NCBI GenBank assembly: GCA_052161885.1
Contig: CP197396.1
Span: 2,232,001 to 2,296,000 of the forward strand
DNA length: 64,000 bases
Origin: QKTW01 sp052161885
GTDB lineage: Bacteria; Bacteroidota; Bacteroidia; Chitinophagales; Chitinophagaceae
Direction of reading: 5' to 3'
Shown here: one piece after another, positions 42,183 through 51,193 of the stretch
Layout: each line of letters starts with the position of its first letter
How positions within the stretch are numbered: the first letter of the stretch is position 1
The notes under the pieces: model-generated
Seen by the model: the letters and a program-made list of their open reading frames with translations, nothing else
What the model was told of the DNA's origin: nothing
Databases searched by the model: none
Program-made: the position numbers and the translations under genes

Positions 42183-45100
42183 TTATGCAGGATGCGATTC
42201 TTTAGTTTCTGCTTCGGCCAATATAGCCGGAGGAATAAGTTTATATACTACCGGTGTTACAATACGGGAAAGCAGTGTAGAACTGATAAGCCCGCCAATA
42301 AGTACAATAGCCAGCGGAGCAATAAGCGGGTTCGTTGAAATGGCAATTGGTACAAGCCCTCCTATTGCCGTAAGGGAAGTAAGCACAATCGGAAGAAAAC
42401 GGACTTCACCTGCTTCGCGGATTGCCTCATCCAGGCTTCTGCCCTGTGCACGCAACTGGTTGGTAAAATCAACGAGCAGGATCGTATTTTTCACCTCAAT
42501 ACCTGCAAGTGCTATTAAACCGATAATAGCAACGAATGAGAGCGAATTGCCCGTAATCCACAATGCTGTAGCGGCACCTACAATACCAAGCGGTATCACA
42601 GATAATACAATCAATGTACTCTTGAATGTGCGGAATTCAAGCACGAGCACGGCTACAAACATGAATATCGTGATGATGATAATTGTAAGGAAACCACCAA
42701 AGGAATCTTTACGGGTTTCCACTTCGCCGCCCATTTCATAGCTGTAACCCTTGGGCAACGTAGTCGCGTCCATTTGCTTTATGACATCATTAATTACCCT
42801 GTCTGCAAGGAAACCCTTTTGTACAAACGCTTTCACAGACACTACCCTTCTTTTTTCCTGGTGCGTGATGTTGAATGGCGATGTTTCCAGCTTCAGGTCT
42901 GCTACCTGGCTGAGCGGTATAGCTATCCCCTGTGCATTGTTCACAAAAAGATTACGCAGCACATTTAATGTCGGATAGCCTTCTTTCTCTGCTGTCAGCA
43001 GGATATTGTAATCATTATCGTTTTTATCATTGTATTTACCAAGGTTCAGTCCCGCCACAGCCATACGAACGGTACGATCTATGTTTACAGTGGGTATGCC
43101 GAGCAACTGTGCTTTCGCTTTATTGATATCTACACGCACATCAGATTTCAATATACTTACTGGGTTGGTAACATAGATTGTCCCTTGTGTTTTCAATAAC
43201 ATCTGCTCTGTACGTGCTGCAAGATTGCGCAGCGTATCCAGGTTGTCGCCAAACAGTCTTACCTCAACAGGAGCAGCCACAGGCGGGCCTTGCTCAAAAT
43301 TTTTCACTTCTATCCTTGCCCCGGGGTAAGGCGTCCATTTTTTACGCAGCTTTTCTATCAGTTCCAGTTTCTGATCCGGGGTGGTATGTTCATTCAGCTG
43401 TACAAATACCTGCGCATAATCGGTACGCTCGTTTTCCTGCGGCTCATTGTAATATATACGGGGATTGCCCTTGCCGATATTTGTAGAAAAATATTTTACA
43501 GTTGGCTCCTTTTTCAAAACTTCTTCGATCGCAGTGGCCACCTGGTTTGTATAGACCAGATTGCTTTGCGGCGGTGTGGTAATGTTTACCATAAACTGCG
43601 GTTTCTCTGAGGCCGGGAAAAGACTGAAGCCAACAGCATTAAAGAGCACCATAGCACCGGCAAAAATAATTACTGCGGTAGCGATTGTAATCATCGGACG
43701 ATTTAATGCATGATCCAGCAGGCGTGCATAACTGCCATGAATAAAGCGTTTCAGCGCACGCATAAAAATATTTCCATCAGGATTTCCGGTATGTTTTTTT
43801 AATAGCTTGCTGGAAAGAAACGGTATAATCGTCAGCGATACGAACATAGATGCCAGCACACAGAATATTACCGCCAGCGGAAGTCCGCGTATAAAATCAC
43901 CCGATCCTTCCGGTAAAAAAACGAGCGGCATAAATGCGATGATCAGCATAATGGTACAAACCAGTACTGCCCTTCCTATCTGTTTTGTAGCCATTAATGT
44001 CGCTTCCAGTCTTGAGTGGCCTTCCAGCATCCACCGCTCAATGTTTTCCACCACCACAATGCTGTCATCTACCAGTAATCCCAGTGCAACCACAAGCCCT
44101 ACAATACTCAGCTGGTTCAGGTTAAAACCAAATACCTGCAGCAATACAATACCTATAGATAACGAAAGCGGAATCGAGATCATTACAATAACAGCCGGCC
44201 GGAATCCCAACGGCAAAAGGGTTACGGCTACCAATAAAATTGCGATCATGAAATCCTCTCCCAGTCCGCTGAGCCTGTGATTTACATTGTCTGCCTGGTC
44301 GAAATTCTGCACCAGGTCTATATTTGCAGGCAATGTCTTTTTAAACGCTGCTATAACCGGTGCATATATTTTTTGTGTGTTGCTGATATTTTCCCCTTCT
44401 TTCTGCGCCGCGGTTACAAATATGCTTCGATGACCGTTCAGTCTTGTATAATAACTTGCATTTTCATATCCATAATAAACCTTTGCAAGATCTTTGAGAT
44501 AAATATTGCTGCCATTTGCTGCATATACAATTGTATTGCGTATCTCATCCAGTGATTGAAAGTTGCCGCTTGTTTTAATGTTGTATGTTTTGTTTCCGGC
44601 ATCCACACTACCACCGGGAATATTGGCTATCTCGCTCTGCAGGCTGTTGATGACCGTATTGAGCGGTATATGCATCTGTGCCATTTTTTCTACATCCAGC
44701 TCTATACGTGCCTGCCGGTCGGGAAGACCGTGAATTTTTATCTCCTTCAGCGGTGGCAGCTTTTCCAGTTCGTCCTGCAGCTTCTCGGCATAATACTGCA
44801 GCTTGTCGCGCGGTGCATTTTCAGATACCAACGCTATCTGCATGATGTTCACATCCGAAGGCTGAAACTTCTGAACATCAATACTGGCAATATCACCAGG
44901 CAGTTCATTCCGCTTGCTGTTTACCACCCGTACCAGTTCCTGGTATTTTGATTCTACATTGCTGTTGTAGCGATATTCTACACGCAACACGGCGACACCA
45001 TCACCAATATTGGTACGAATGCGTTTTATATTTTCCAGTCCGTATATCTCTTTTTCCAGCGGGTCTACTACAAGGTCTTCCATGTCTTTGGGGCTGGTGC

Positions 45101-45257
45101 CGGGATAAACAACCACTACAGGAAAAATAGGACCGTGCATTTCCGGATCTTCTGACCGGGGCATATTCAGGATCGTAGTAATACCCAGCGCTATGATCAT
45201 GATAAATATCACCAGCGTGAACTGGTAATTTTTGACGGCGTATTCTGAGATTTTCAT
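42183..45257 (-). CDS. RND efflux transporter permease
   Basis: A 1024-aa inner-membrane protein of the AcrB/HAE1-like RND superfamily. It has the N-terminal helix (FTLVIFIMIIALGITTIL), two large periplasmic loops, and two blocks of membrane helices with the conserved proton-relay segment GLVVALGLLVDDSIVVVENI in the fourth helix and its counterpart GLIALAGIEVKNTILLVDF in the second half. The length matches the family. Third gene of the operon after the TolC and adaptor genes, 21 bp behind the latter. Substrate range unknown. Confidence 0.95.
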   Translation of the reverse strand: MKISEYAVKNYQFTLVIFIMIIALGITTILNMPRSEDPEMHGPIFPVVVVYPGTSPKDMEDLVVDPLEKEIYGLENIKRIRTNIGDGVAVLRVEYRYNSNVESKYQELVRVVNSKRNELPGDIASIDVQKFQPSDVNIMQIALVSENAPRDKLQYYAEKLQDELEKLPPLKEIKIHGLPDRQARIELDVEKMAQMHIPLNTVINSLQSEIANIPGGSVDAGNKTYNIKTSGNFQSLDEIRNTIVYAANGSNIYLKDLAKVYYGYENASYYTRLNGHRSIFVTAAQKEGENISNTQKIYAPVIAAFKKTLPANIDLVQNFDQADNVNHRLSGLGEDFMIAILLVAVTLLPLGFRPAVIVMISIPLSLSIGIVLLQVFGFNLNQLSIVGLVVALGLLVDDSIVVVENIERWMLEGHSRLEATLMATKQIGRAVLVCTIMLIIAFMPLVFLPEGSGDFIRGLPLAVIFCVLASMFVSLTIIPFLSSKLLKKHTGNPDGNIFMRALKRFIHGSYARLLDHALNRPMITIATAVIIFAGAMVLFNAVGFSLFPASEKPQFMVNITTPPQSNLVYTNQVATAIEEVLKKEPTVKYFSTNIGKGNPRIYYNEPQENERTDYAQVFVQLNEHTTPDQKLELIEKLRKKWTPYPGARIEVKNFEQGPPVAAPVEVRLFGDNLDTLRNLAARTEQMLLKTQGTIYVTNPVSILKSDVRVDINKAKAQLLGIPTVNIDRTVRMAVAGLNLGKYNDKNDNDYNILLTAEKEGYPTLNVLRNLFVNNAQGIAIPLSQVADLKLETSPFNITHQEKRRVVSVKAFVQKGFLADRVINDVIKQMDATTLPKGYSYEMGGEVETRKDSFGGFLTIIIITIFMFVAVLVLEFRTFKSTLIVLSVIPLGIVGAATALWITGNSLSFVAIIGLIALAGIEVKNTILLVDFTNQLRAQGRSLDEAIREAGEVRFLPIVLTSLTAIGGLVPIAISTNPLIAPLAIVLIGGLISSTLLSRIVTPVVYKLIPPAILAEAETKESHPA

Positions 45258-45278
45258 CGTTTGATTTTTTCAGGTGAA

Positions 45279-46337
45279 TTATTGAATAACGCGTATAGCA
45301 CTGTGATCTGACAAATATGCACTGCCCGAAACAATTACAGCATCGGTGTCTTCCAGCCCGCCACTGATCAGCACATTGTCCTGGTCCATGCCGGCAATCT
45401 GTATCTTACGTTTAATTGCGGTCTTATTATCTGTGGTTACAAATACATAACCGGTTGTACCGTCTCCGTCGAGCAATGCATCAAACGGAATGGCACGAAT
45501 GCCTGTCTCAGAAGTATTGTTTTCCGTTTTAATCACTGCTCTGCCAAACATGCCTGCAGCAAGACTTTTAGGCTGTTCGCCATTAAGTTTTATATCTACT
45601 GTAAATGCACCGCTCGCAGCATCAGCTCCTTCCGATTTTCTTGATATTCTTCCAGTATATGCTTTACCTGGTGCTGCATTCACCATTATTGTTGCTTCAT
45701 CATTCAGCTTTACAGCTGCCCATTCCTTATCGCTCATTCCTACACGCAGCATCCAGTTGCCCGATTGTGCACCATTCGTCTGAAATACAGCAGTACCTGA
45801 AGTGATCACTTGCCCTTCATTGGCCAGCTTGCGCAGTATATAACCATCTTTCGCAGCATGTATCTCTGAATAGCTGCGGTTGAACTGCACAGCACTCAGT
45901 TGCTGACGTGCCACGTCCACACCGGTTTTGGCGTTCTGTAGTTGCTCCAGTGTAGCTACACTGTCGTTATGAAGACTTACGACACGCTGGTAATCGCGTT
46001 GTGCTTTTTCAAAGGCGAGTTGTGCCTGCTGCACCTGTGTATTGATCTCTGTAAGGTTCAATGTAGCAAGCAGCTGGCCTTTATGCACTGCATCACCTTC
46101 TTTTACATAAATACGCTCTATCACACCACCGATTTTAAAAGAAAGCATTACTTCATCATCGGTAGTAAACTGCCCCGAAACTTTTATGCCTTCACCCTCC
46201 GCATTATTCAGCGGCTGCATGGTTTTTACCGGTATAACATCCGGCATTTTATTTTCTGTTGATTTACCTTTTACGGTGCATGAAGCTATGCCTGCAGCGG
46301 CAGCCAGCACCAGTATGATCATTTGCAGGTTTTTCAT
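45279..46337 (-). CDS. RND efflux periplasmic adaptor (membrane fusion protein), lipoprotein
   Basis: A 352-aa HlyD/AcrA-type adaptor with lipobox AAAAGIASC. The biotinyl-lipoyl-like halves are MLSFKIGGVIERIYVKEGDAV and ILRKLANEGQVITSGTAVFQ, separated by a coiled-coil hairpin (VQQAQLAFEKAQRDYQRVVS...). The beta-barrel domain follows (MLRVGMSDKEWAAV). It links the inner-membrane permease to the TolC-like channel. Middle gene of the operon. Confidence 0.95.
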   Translation of the reverse strand: MKNLQMIILVLAAAAGIASCTVKGKSTENKMPDVIPVKTMQPLNNAEGEGIKVSGQFTTDDEVMLSFKIGGVIERIYVKEGDAVHKGQLLATLNLTEINTQVQQAQLAFEKAQRDYQRVVSLHNDSVATLEQLQNAKTGVDVARQQLSAVQFNRSYSEIHAAKDGYILRKLANEGQVITSGTAVFQTNGAQSGNWMLRVGMSDKEWAAVKLNDEATIMVNAAPGKAYTGRISRKSEGADAASGAFTVDIKLNGEQPKSLAAGMFGRAVIKTENNTSETGIRAIPFDALLDGDGTTGYVFVTTDNKTAIKRKIQIAGMDQDNVLISGGLEDTDAVIVSGSAYLSDHSAIRVIQ

Positions 46338-46367
46338 TTTTGTTTATTTTTCAGTTGGTTGATTGTA

Positions 46368-47729
46368 TTATTTTAAAGCGTAAGATGCAGTAGCACGTTC
46401 TATTCCGGCCTGGGCTATCTGCACATTTGCATAGGCTACTGCGAGTTGCAGGCTGGCAGCAGTAAGCTGGTTCTGTGCATCCAGGAGCTCTATGTACAGT
46501 AGTTGTCCGGCTTTGTATACTTTAAACTGGTCGGTGTAATATTTATCTGCAAGTGACTGCTGTTTCTGTGCCGTTTTATAATTGGCAACTGCAGTATTAT
46601 AATCATTTACGGCCTGTTCTTCCTGCAATTTCAGCGCCTGCTCAGTTGATGCATATTGCGCTTTTACCGTTTGTATATCCGCAGCTGCCTGTTTTGTTTT
46701 ATAATGGTTGCGGCCGGCTGCAAACAAGTCCCACTGCAGGTTTACACCCCACATATAGTACTGTGTTTTGTTATTATATTTCCAGTCAAATCCCTGCGAA
46801 CCGAGGTCCAGAAAGGTATTGAGCTTCGGTATGATGTACGATTGCTGTAGTTTTTTGTTGTAGACAAATGTAGCGTTTACTTTATTCAGCTCTTCAAGCT
46901 CCTCTCGGTTTTGCACGGCACCGGATGCTGTCATCAGCTGATCCCCGGATGAAAAAACAGTACTGTCCGTCATTATTGGCGTTTCTAATGGGCGGTTAAG
47001 CAGAAAATTGAAATATGCCTGTGCATTTTTCCGGCTGTTTTCTGCCTGGTTTACAGACGCCTCTATTTTCTGCTGTTCGGTTTCGGCACGTGTAAGTGCG
47101 GTACTATTCCGCACACCGTTCCGGAGAAAGCTTTCATTGACACGGATATTCTCCTTTACCAGCAGCAGGGCATTGTTATAAATTTCAACGGACCGGGATG
47201 CCTGGTAATACTGGTAATATGCGGTCTTTATATTTTTCACCAGCTCTCTTTTGTACACATTTACTTCTGCCGCCTGCTTCCCAATCATCTGATGTTTTAT
47301 CTTTTCATTGTACCAGATCTCCGCATTAATGAGCGGCAGCGAGGTGCGGAATTTCGCATCGTAAAAATTGTCCGGGTTCAGCAGGTAGGAGACGTTCTCT
47401 ACTTTGGGAAAATTGCTGGTGCCGGTGAGCTGGTTAAGACTGCTGTACACGGGGTTGAGTAAATCTCCGATGGGCAGGTCTATGGTGCGGCCGCCATCTG
47501 TTTTGGTGTAGGTGCCAATAAGGCTTACGTTGGGCAGAAAAAGTGAGCGCGCTTCTTTCAATGCATACATCGACTTTTCCAACTGAAACTGCTGTTGCTT
47601 GAGCTCCTGGTTGTGGTCAAATGCTTCCTGTATATAAGCATCCAGCTGTGTATGCTGCGCCCGCAGATGCAGCGATATGATCAACATTCCCAAAGTGAAC
47701 CATAGTCCTTTTTTGAATATTGTGTACAT
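46368..47729 (-). CDS. TolC-family outer-membrane efflux channel
   Basis: Start at ATG 47729 (MYTIFKKGLWFTLGMLIISL); an in-frame ATG 9 bp upstream lies inside the operator and is less likely. The mature protein after LHLRAQ is mostly long coiled-coil helices with TolC repeat signatures (LFLPNVSLIGTYTKTDGG, NAQAYFNFLLNRPLETPI, QKQQSLADKYYTDQFKVYKA GQ..). The length is normal. First gene of the efflux operon, with a TetR operator (TGAACATTGTTTA) directly before it. Confidence 0.95.
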   Translation of the reverse strand: MYTIFKKGLWFTLGMLIISLHLRAQHTQLDAYIQEAFDHNQELKQQQFQLEKSMYALKEARSLFLPNVSLIGTYTKTDGGRTIDLPIGDLLNPVYSSLNQLTGTSNFPKVENVSYLLNPDNFYDAKFRTSLPLINAEIWYNEKIKHQMIGKQAAEVNVYKRELVKNIKTAYYQYYQASRSVEIYNNALLLVKENIRVNESFLRNGVRNSTALTRAETEQQKIEASVNQAENSRKNAQAYFNFLLNRPLETPIMTDSTVFSSGDQLMTASGAVQNREELEELNKVNATFVYNKKLQQSYIIPKLNTFLDLGSQGFDWKYNNKTQYYMWGVNLQWDLFAAGRNHYKTKQAAADIQTVKAQYASTEQALKLQEEQAVNDYNTAVANYKTAQKQQSLADKYYTDQFKVYKAGQLLYIELLDAQNQLTAASLQLAVAYANVQIAQAGIERATASYALK

Positions 47730-47731
47730 AA

Positions 47732-47744
47732 TGAACATTGTTTA
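47732..47744. promoter_or_regulatory. TetR operator before the efflux operon
   Basis: TGAACATTGTTTA (6-1-6 inverted repeat with one mismatch) lies 2 bp upstream of the TolC start. It matches the perfect TGAACACTGTTCA in front of the divergently controlled but co-oriented tetR gene upstream. Confidence 0.7.
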
Positions 47745-47833
47745 GTATTAAGGCAAAAAAATATAGTTTTATAACAGGCGGTAATTGAGAACCGCCTGCG
47801 ATGTATGTTTTTGTATTTTATTCAATTCCCGCA

Positions 47834-48448
47834 TTATGCTTTAATAAGGTCCAAATACGCTTTCATCGAATTATATATCAAGGCCGTCTTTGCGCTATCG
47901 GTGATATCCATAAACTTAAAGCGGCAGCGTATATCCAGCGAAATAAGCCCATGTCCCATAGCCCATATAGCTATAGCTCCTGACAAAGGATCCTGGAATC
48001 GTACCAGCTTTTGATCTATACAGTCCTGCACACATTTTACCAGGAACTCGAAGCAATCGTTACTGTTGGTCCATTTATGTTTTTCCTCCAGCACGTTCAT
48101 TGGCGCACGGATGATAAACATCAGATCATATAAATCCGGCTGGCTAATGCCGAAGCCTACATACGTATCACATATTTCCTTCAGCCGGTCTAACGGGTTT
48201 TCTGCTTTCACTTTTTGCTCAAATTCTGCAAACAGCTTGTCAAAAGCCAGACGCTGCACATCATACAGCAGCTCGTCTTTGTCTTTGTAGTACAGGTATA
48301 TTGTTCCGGGGCTATATTCTATCTTATCAGCAATACGGCGGATAGACGTTTTCTCATAACCATCTTCTGTAAACATAGTCACTGCCGCCGCGATAATATT
48401 ATCACGCATTTCCTGTTTTTCCCGTTCTTTTCGCTCTGTAATACCCAT
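47834..48448 (-). CDS. TetR-family repressor of the RND efflux operon
   Basis: Start at ATG 48448 (MGITERKEREKQEMRDNIIA); the 7 upstream codons overlap the promoter. The 204-aa product has a TetR HTH at about 30-52 (TSIRRIADKIEYSPGTIYLY YK) and a TetR_C ligand-binding domain (YDLMFIIRAPMNVLEE). It sits directly upstream of the efflux genes on the same strand. A textbook promoter with an embedded operator precedes it, and a matching operator precedes tolC, so drug-inducible repression of both is likely. Confidence 0.92.
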   Translation of the reverse strand: MGITERKEREKQEMRDNIIAAAVTMFTEDGYEKTSIRRIADKIEYSPGTIYLYYKDKDELLYDVQRLAFDKLFAEFEQKVKAENPLDRLKEICDTYVGFGISQPDLYDLMFIIRAPMNVLEEKHKWTNSNDCFEFLVKCVQDCIDQKLVRFQDPLSGAIAIWAMGHGLISLDIRCRFKFMDITDSAKTALIYNSMKAYLDLIKA

Positions 48449-48466
48449 ATCACAATATTTACGTTG

Positions 48467-48499
48467 CAAATATAATGAACACTGTTCAGTAAGTCCAAA
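48467..48499 (-). promoter_or_regulatory. Bacteroidota promoter of the efflux tetR with embedded operator
   Basis: On the minus strand: -33 TTTG (48496-48499), 21-bp spacer, and -7 TATATTTG (48467-48474). The perfect 6-1-6 palindrome TGAACACTGTTCA (48476-48488) fills the spacer next to the -7 box, the expected place for autorepression. Confidence 0.85.
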
Positions 48500-48513
48500 A
48501 AAACTTTTATCAC

Positions 48514-48549
48514 TTCAAAAAAAGCAGGCCAGACTATTGCCTGGCCAGC
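48514..48549 (-). terminator. Terminator of the outer-membrane protein gene
   Basis: GGCCAG/CTGGCC stem with an 8-nt loop followed by seven T residues on the minus strand, about 21 bp after the stop of the 243-aa gene. Confidence 0.8.
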
Positions 48550-48569
48550 ATCTGATAAGGGTTTAGTAA

Positions 48570-49301
48570 CTATTGCTTATCGTTTTTCCTGGTGTGACAG
48601 GAACTGTGTTTAATATCAAAACCAACAGAAACCATAAGTAAATGCACATCATAACCTTTATAAGGAGTTGATTTGACGTTTTCTTTGGTTTCTTCAAAAT
48701 CCGGGTTCAGGAAATTGCCGGGGTAATACTGGATCTTCCCGGAAATGCCGGGTGCTATATGCGCGCCTACAAACAGGTAAGGCATAATGGCCGGTGTACG
48801 CTGGCTGAACCATTCGTTGAATTTGTCTTTATCGCCACGCTTCACAAAACCTTTTTCTTTATAATTGAACGGTATGTCAATACCACCACCTATCAGCAGG
48901 TAATTGCGCTTTGCAAGATTACCGATCTTAATACCCAGAGGAATGCCCAGGTTGTAAGTGCGGCGTTTTATGGTAGAGTCTGTCCCTTTTACTTTTTCAA
49001 TAAAACCAAGGTTCTTTATATCAAGGCCCGTATACATCCCGAAATGCCGGCCAAAATCAAAATTTACATAAGTACCCATATTAAAGAAGTAACTGAAACG
49101 GGGCGTTGTCAGTTCGCTGCTCTGCCCGGTTTTTGCCATGGATGACGTGGAAAGTATCATACCATCGATGCCGGAAGTAAAATAGGCACGCTGTACTGGA
49201 GGCGGTGTATTATCTGCTTTGTAATGAACTACGGTAACTTCCTGGGCCATGGCCACCAGAGAAAGGGCGCTGCAGATAGTGGAAATGATTGTTCTTTTCA
49301 T
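48570..49301 (-). CDS. Outer-membrane beta-barrel protein (porin-like), 243 aa
   Basis: Signal peptide 1-19 (TICSALSLVAMA-Q). The mature protein consists of alternating amphipathic strands (FSYFFNMGTYVNFDFGRHFG, YTGLDIKNLGFIEKV, YNLGIPLGIKIGNL, YLLIGGGIDIPFNY, MPYLFVGAHIAPGISGKI, VHLLMVSVGFDIKHS), consistent with a PorT/OmpA-like eight-strand barrel of the outer membrane beta-barrel (PF13568-like) group. No specific function. Single gene with its own terminator. Confidence 0.75.
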   Translation of the reverse strand: MKRTIISTICSALSLVAMAQEVTVVHYKADNTPPPVQRAYFTSGIDGMILSTSSMAKTGQSSELTTPRFSYFFNMGTYVNFDFGRHFGMYTGLDIKNLGFIEKVKGTDSTIKRRTYNLGIPLGIKIGNLAKRNYLLIGGGIDIPFNYKEKGFVKRGDKDKFNEWFSQRTPAIMPYLFVGAHIAPGISGKIQYYPGNFLNPDFEETKENVKSTPYKGYDVHLLMVSVGFDIKHSSCHTRKNDKQ

Positions 49302-49415
49302 TGTAGCGTTTTTTTGATGCGTTTAACTGCTTTTAGCAAGCGGGGTCAGCCGCTTTTCATATATATATCGCTGCAATGAAATTAATGTTACAATCTGCCA
49401 GGATTTTTTTTCTGA

Positions 49416-50684
49416 CTACTGAATCATCATTTTACCCGTAAAAGCGTGATGCTCTTTACCTGAAAAACGATAAATGTACAACCCGGGTGACAGGAGGTCT
49501 GATATATACTTCTGCCCCGCCTGCAAGTTGTATTCTTTTACCTTACGGCCGTCAGCACTAAAGATCACAAGGCTGCTGTACAAGGAAGTATTCCAGCTGA
49601 GACCAAATTGCCCGTTGCCGCACATGGAGAACGAAACAGCAATACCTTCCTGCTCTGTGGACAATATACCTGTACCCTGGATGTGCACTGTATCTGCCTT
49701 TACAGAATGCAGGCAAGTACCTGCAGTAAGCTTTACGGTATAAGTACCCGGCGTACTGTAAAGATGAGCCGGAGATACCGCACCGGACGTATTTCCGTCA
49801 CCAAAATCCCACTGATACACGCCGGCATTCAGCGATTGGTTTTGAAAATTTACAGTAGACCCGCTATATGCTTTAGTGAATGCTGCATAAGGATAATGCC
49901 CATGCATATTCCATTGGCTGAGGCTGTCAAATACAGTACGGCCGGCGATGGTTTGCAGCTTTTGTGCATCTGTAGTATTTACACCACCGGTGTAATTCAC
50001 TCCTGCGGGGTTACGCTGAAAAATGGAAGCATACAATACACATGCTTCCTGGTAAGAACCGGCAAGCCCCGGGTGCATATCGTCGGGCGAATAAAGATCC
50101 AGTGAAGGAAAACTATCCCTTACTGTTTTCCATGCCATGCCTACCGGTGTGGTGATGCCAGCATTATCTGCCGACATCTGCAGATAGCTCGCGCGCAGAC
50201 TGGCCTGCATTCCTGCGTAAGTACATATAGGCGGGTAAAAGGCGCAATTTGACGCATCTCCGTTGCGATAGCCCCACGTCACCAGGAACATTGTCTGTGT
50301 GCATGAATCATTTTTCCGCACCATACTATCCAGCTTATGGGCATAGGGATAGGTATCTGTTGCCACCTGTGCAGGTGGAAATGCGGGGCGCTGGCTCTGT
50401 TCCTGCAATACTACAATATCCCATTGCTGTGAAAATATCTTACTGATCGTAACCGCATCTGAACTGTGGTCCTGGAATGTATAACCACCGGGAGTGTTCT
50501 GATCATAGATAAGGGTATCTCCCATGGCAGCAGCCATCTGCTGCAGCATAAGCGGCATATTGTTCGTATAAGTAAAGCTGTTGCCTATAAATAATACTCT
50601 GCGGGTTGTGGCAGATGCTGCAAGGCTGCCGCCGGCAAAGAACAGGAACAGTGCAGCTTTCAGGATTGGAAAACGTTGATACAT
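49416..50684 (-). CDS. Secreted SGNH-hydrolase-like protein with PKD domain, T9SS type A
   Basis: A 422-aa protein with a signal peptide ending near LAASA. The N-domain has the SGNH block I RRVLFIGNSFTYTNN with its Ser, WDIVVLQEQSQRPAF as block III-like, and DDMHPGLAGSYQEA as block V with the Asp-x-x-His pair, so the catalytic set looks complete. A PKD domain follows at about 265-345 (YQWDFGDGNTSGAVSP), then a type A sorting domain (SVFSADGRKVKEYN-like VIFSADGRKVKEYNL; LSPGLYIYRFSG). Likely a secreted esterase or carbohydrate deacetylase; substrate unknown. Confidence 0.85.
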   Translation of the reverse strand: MYQRFPILKAALFLFFAGGSLAASATTRRVLFIGNSFTYTNNMPLMLQQMAAAMGDTLIYDQNTPGGYTFQDHSSDAVTISKIFSQQWDIVVLQEQSQRPAFPPAQVATDTYPYAHKLDSMVRKNDSCTQTMFLVTWGYRNGDASNCAFYPPICTYAGMQASLRASYLQMSADNAGITTPVGMAWKTVRDSFPSLDLYSPDDMHPGLAGSYQEACVLYASIFQRNPAGVNYTGGVNTTDAQKLQTIAGRTVFDSLSQWNMHGHYPYAAFTKAYSGSTVNFQNQSLNAGVYQWDFGDGNTSGAVSPAHLYSTPGTYTVKLTAGTCLHSVKADTVHIQGTGILSTEQEGIAVSFSMCGNGQFGLSWNTSLYSSLVIFSADGRKVKEYNLQAGQKYISDLLSPGLYIYRFSGKEHHAFTGKMMIQ

Positions 50685-50734
50685 ACAGTGCTGAAAACAG
50701 AGAAGACAGCAGCATGCCAGAGAACGTTGGCGAT

Positions 50735-51094
50735 TTACCCGTGGTACACTCGTGAAGCTGTAATAAACCCGTCTTTTATTTCCAGCACCTCTGCCACAGC
50801 CATATCTGCTTCTCCCGGAACGCGACGCATGTATTCCATAAAAACGCGGTCGTCGTTTGCAGTAAGTGTTATTACTTCATAGTGCAGCTCCGGCAGACGT
50901 TCAAAAGCATCTTTCCACCACGCACGCAGTTCACTTTTGCCACGTACAAAACCATTTGTCTCCGGTTGGCGCACCTTCAGCTTAGGACTGTAATGCACTG
51001 CATTATCGTCGTACAATGCCAGTAATTTTTCAAGATCGTGTTCGTTAAACGCGGCAAACCATTTTTGAGCGATGGAAATATTTGTGGCAGACAT
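50735..51094 (-). CDS. NTF2/SnoaL-like protein
   Basis: A 119-aa single-domain protein with the NTF2-like cone fold signature: MSATNISIAQKWFAAFNEHD, LLALYDDNAVHYSP, GKSELRAWWKDAFERLPELH, VFMEYMRRVPGE and VLEIKDGFITASRVYHG. The family includes polyketide cyclases, dehydratases and many proteins of unknown role. No partners are apparent. Confidence 0.85.
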   Translation of the reverse strand: MSATNISIAQKWFAAFNEHDLEKLLALYDDNAVHYSPKLKVRQPETNGFVRGKSELRAWWKDAFERLPELHYEVITLTANDDRVFMEYMRRVPGEADMAVAEVLEIKDGFITASRVYHG

Positions 51095-51193
51095 TGAGAT
51101 TGTTTATTTATGTGGCACAAATGTATACCAGTTGGGATCTGCATTAAAGGGATTTACGTAGAAATTATTAATTTCACATACCAATTACATAAA

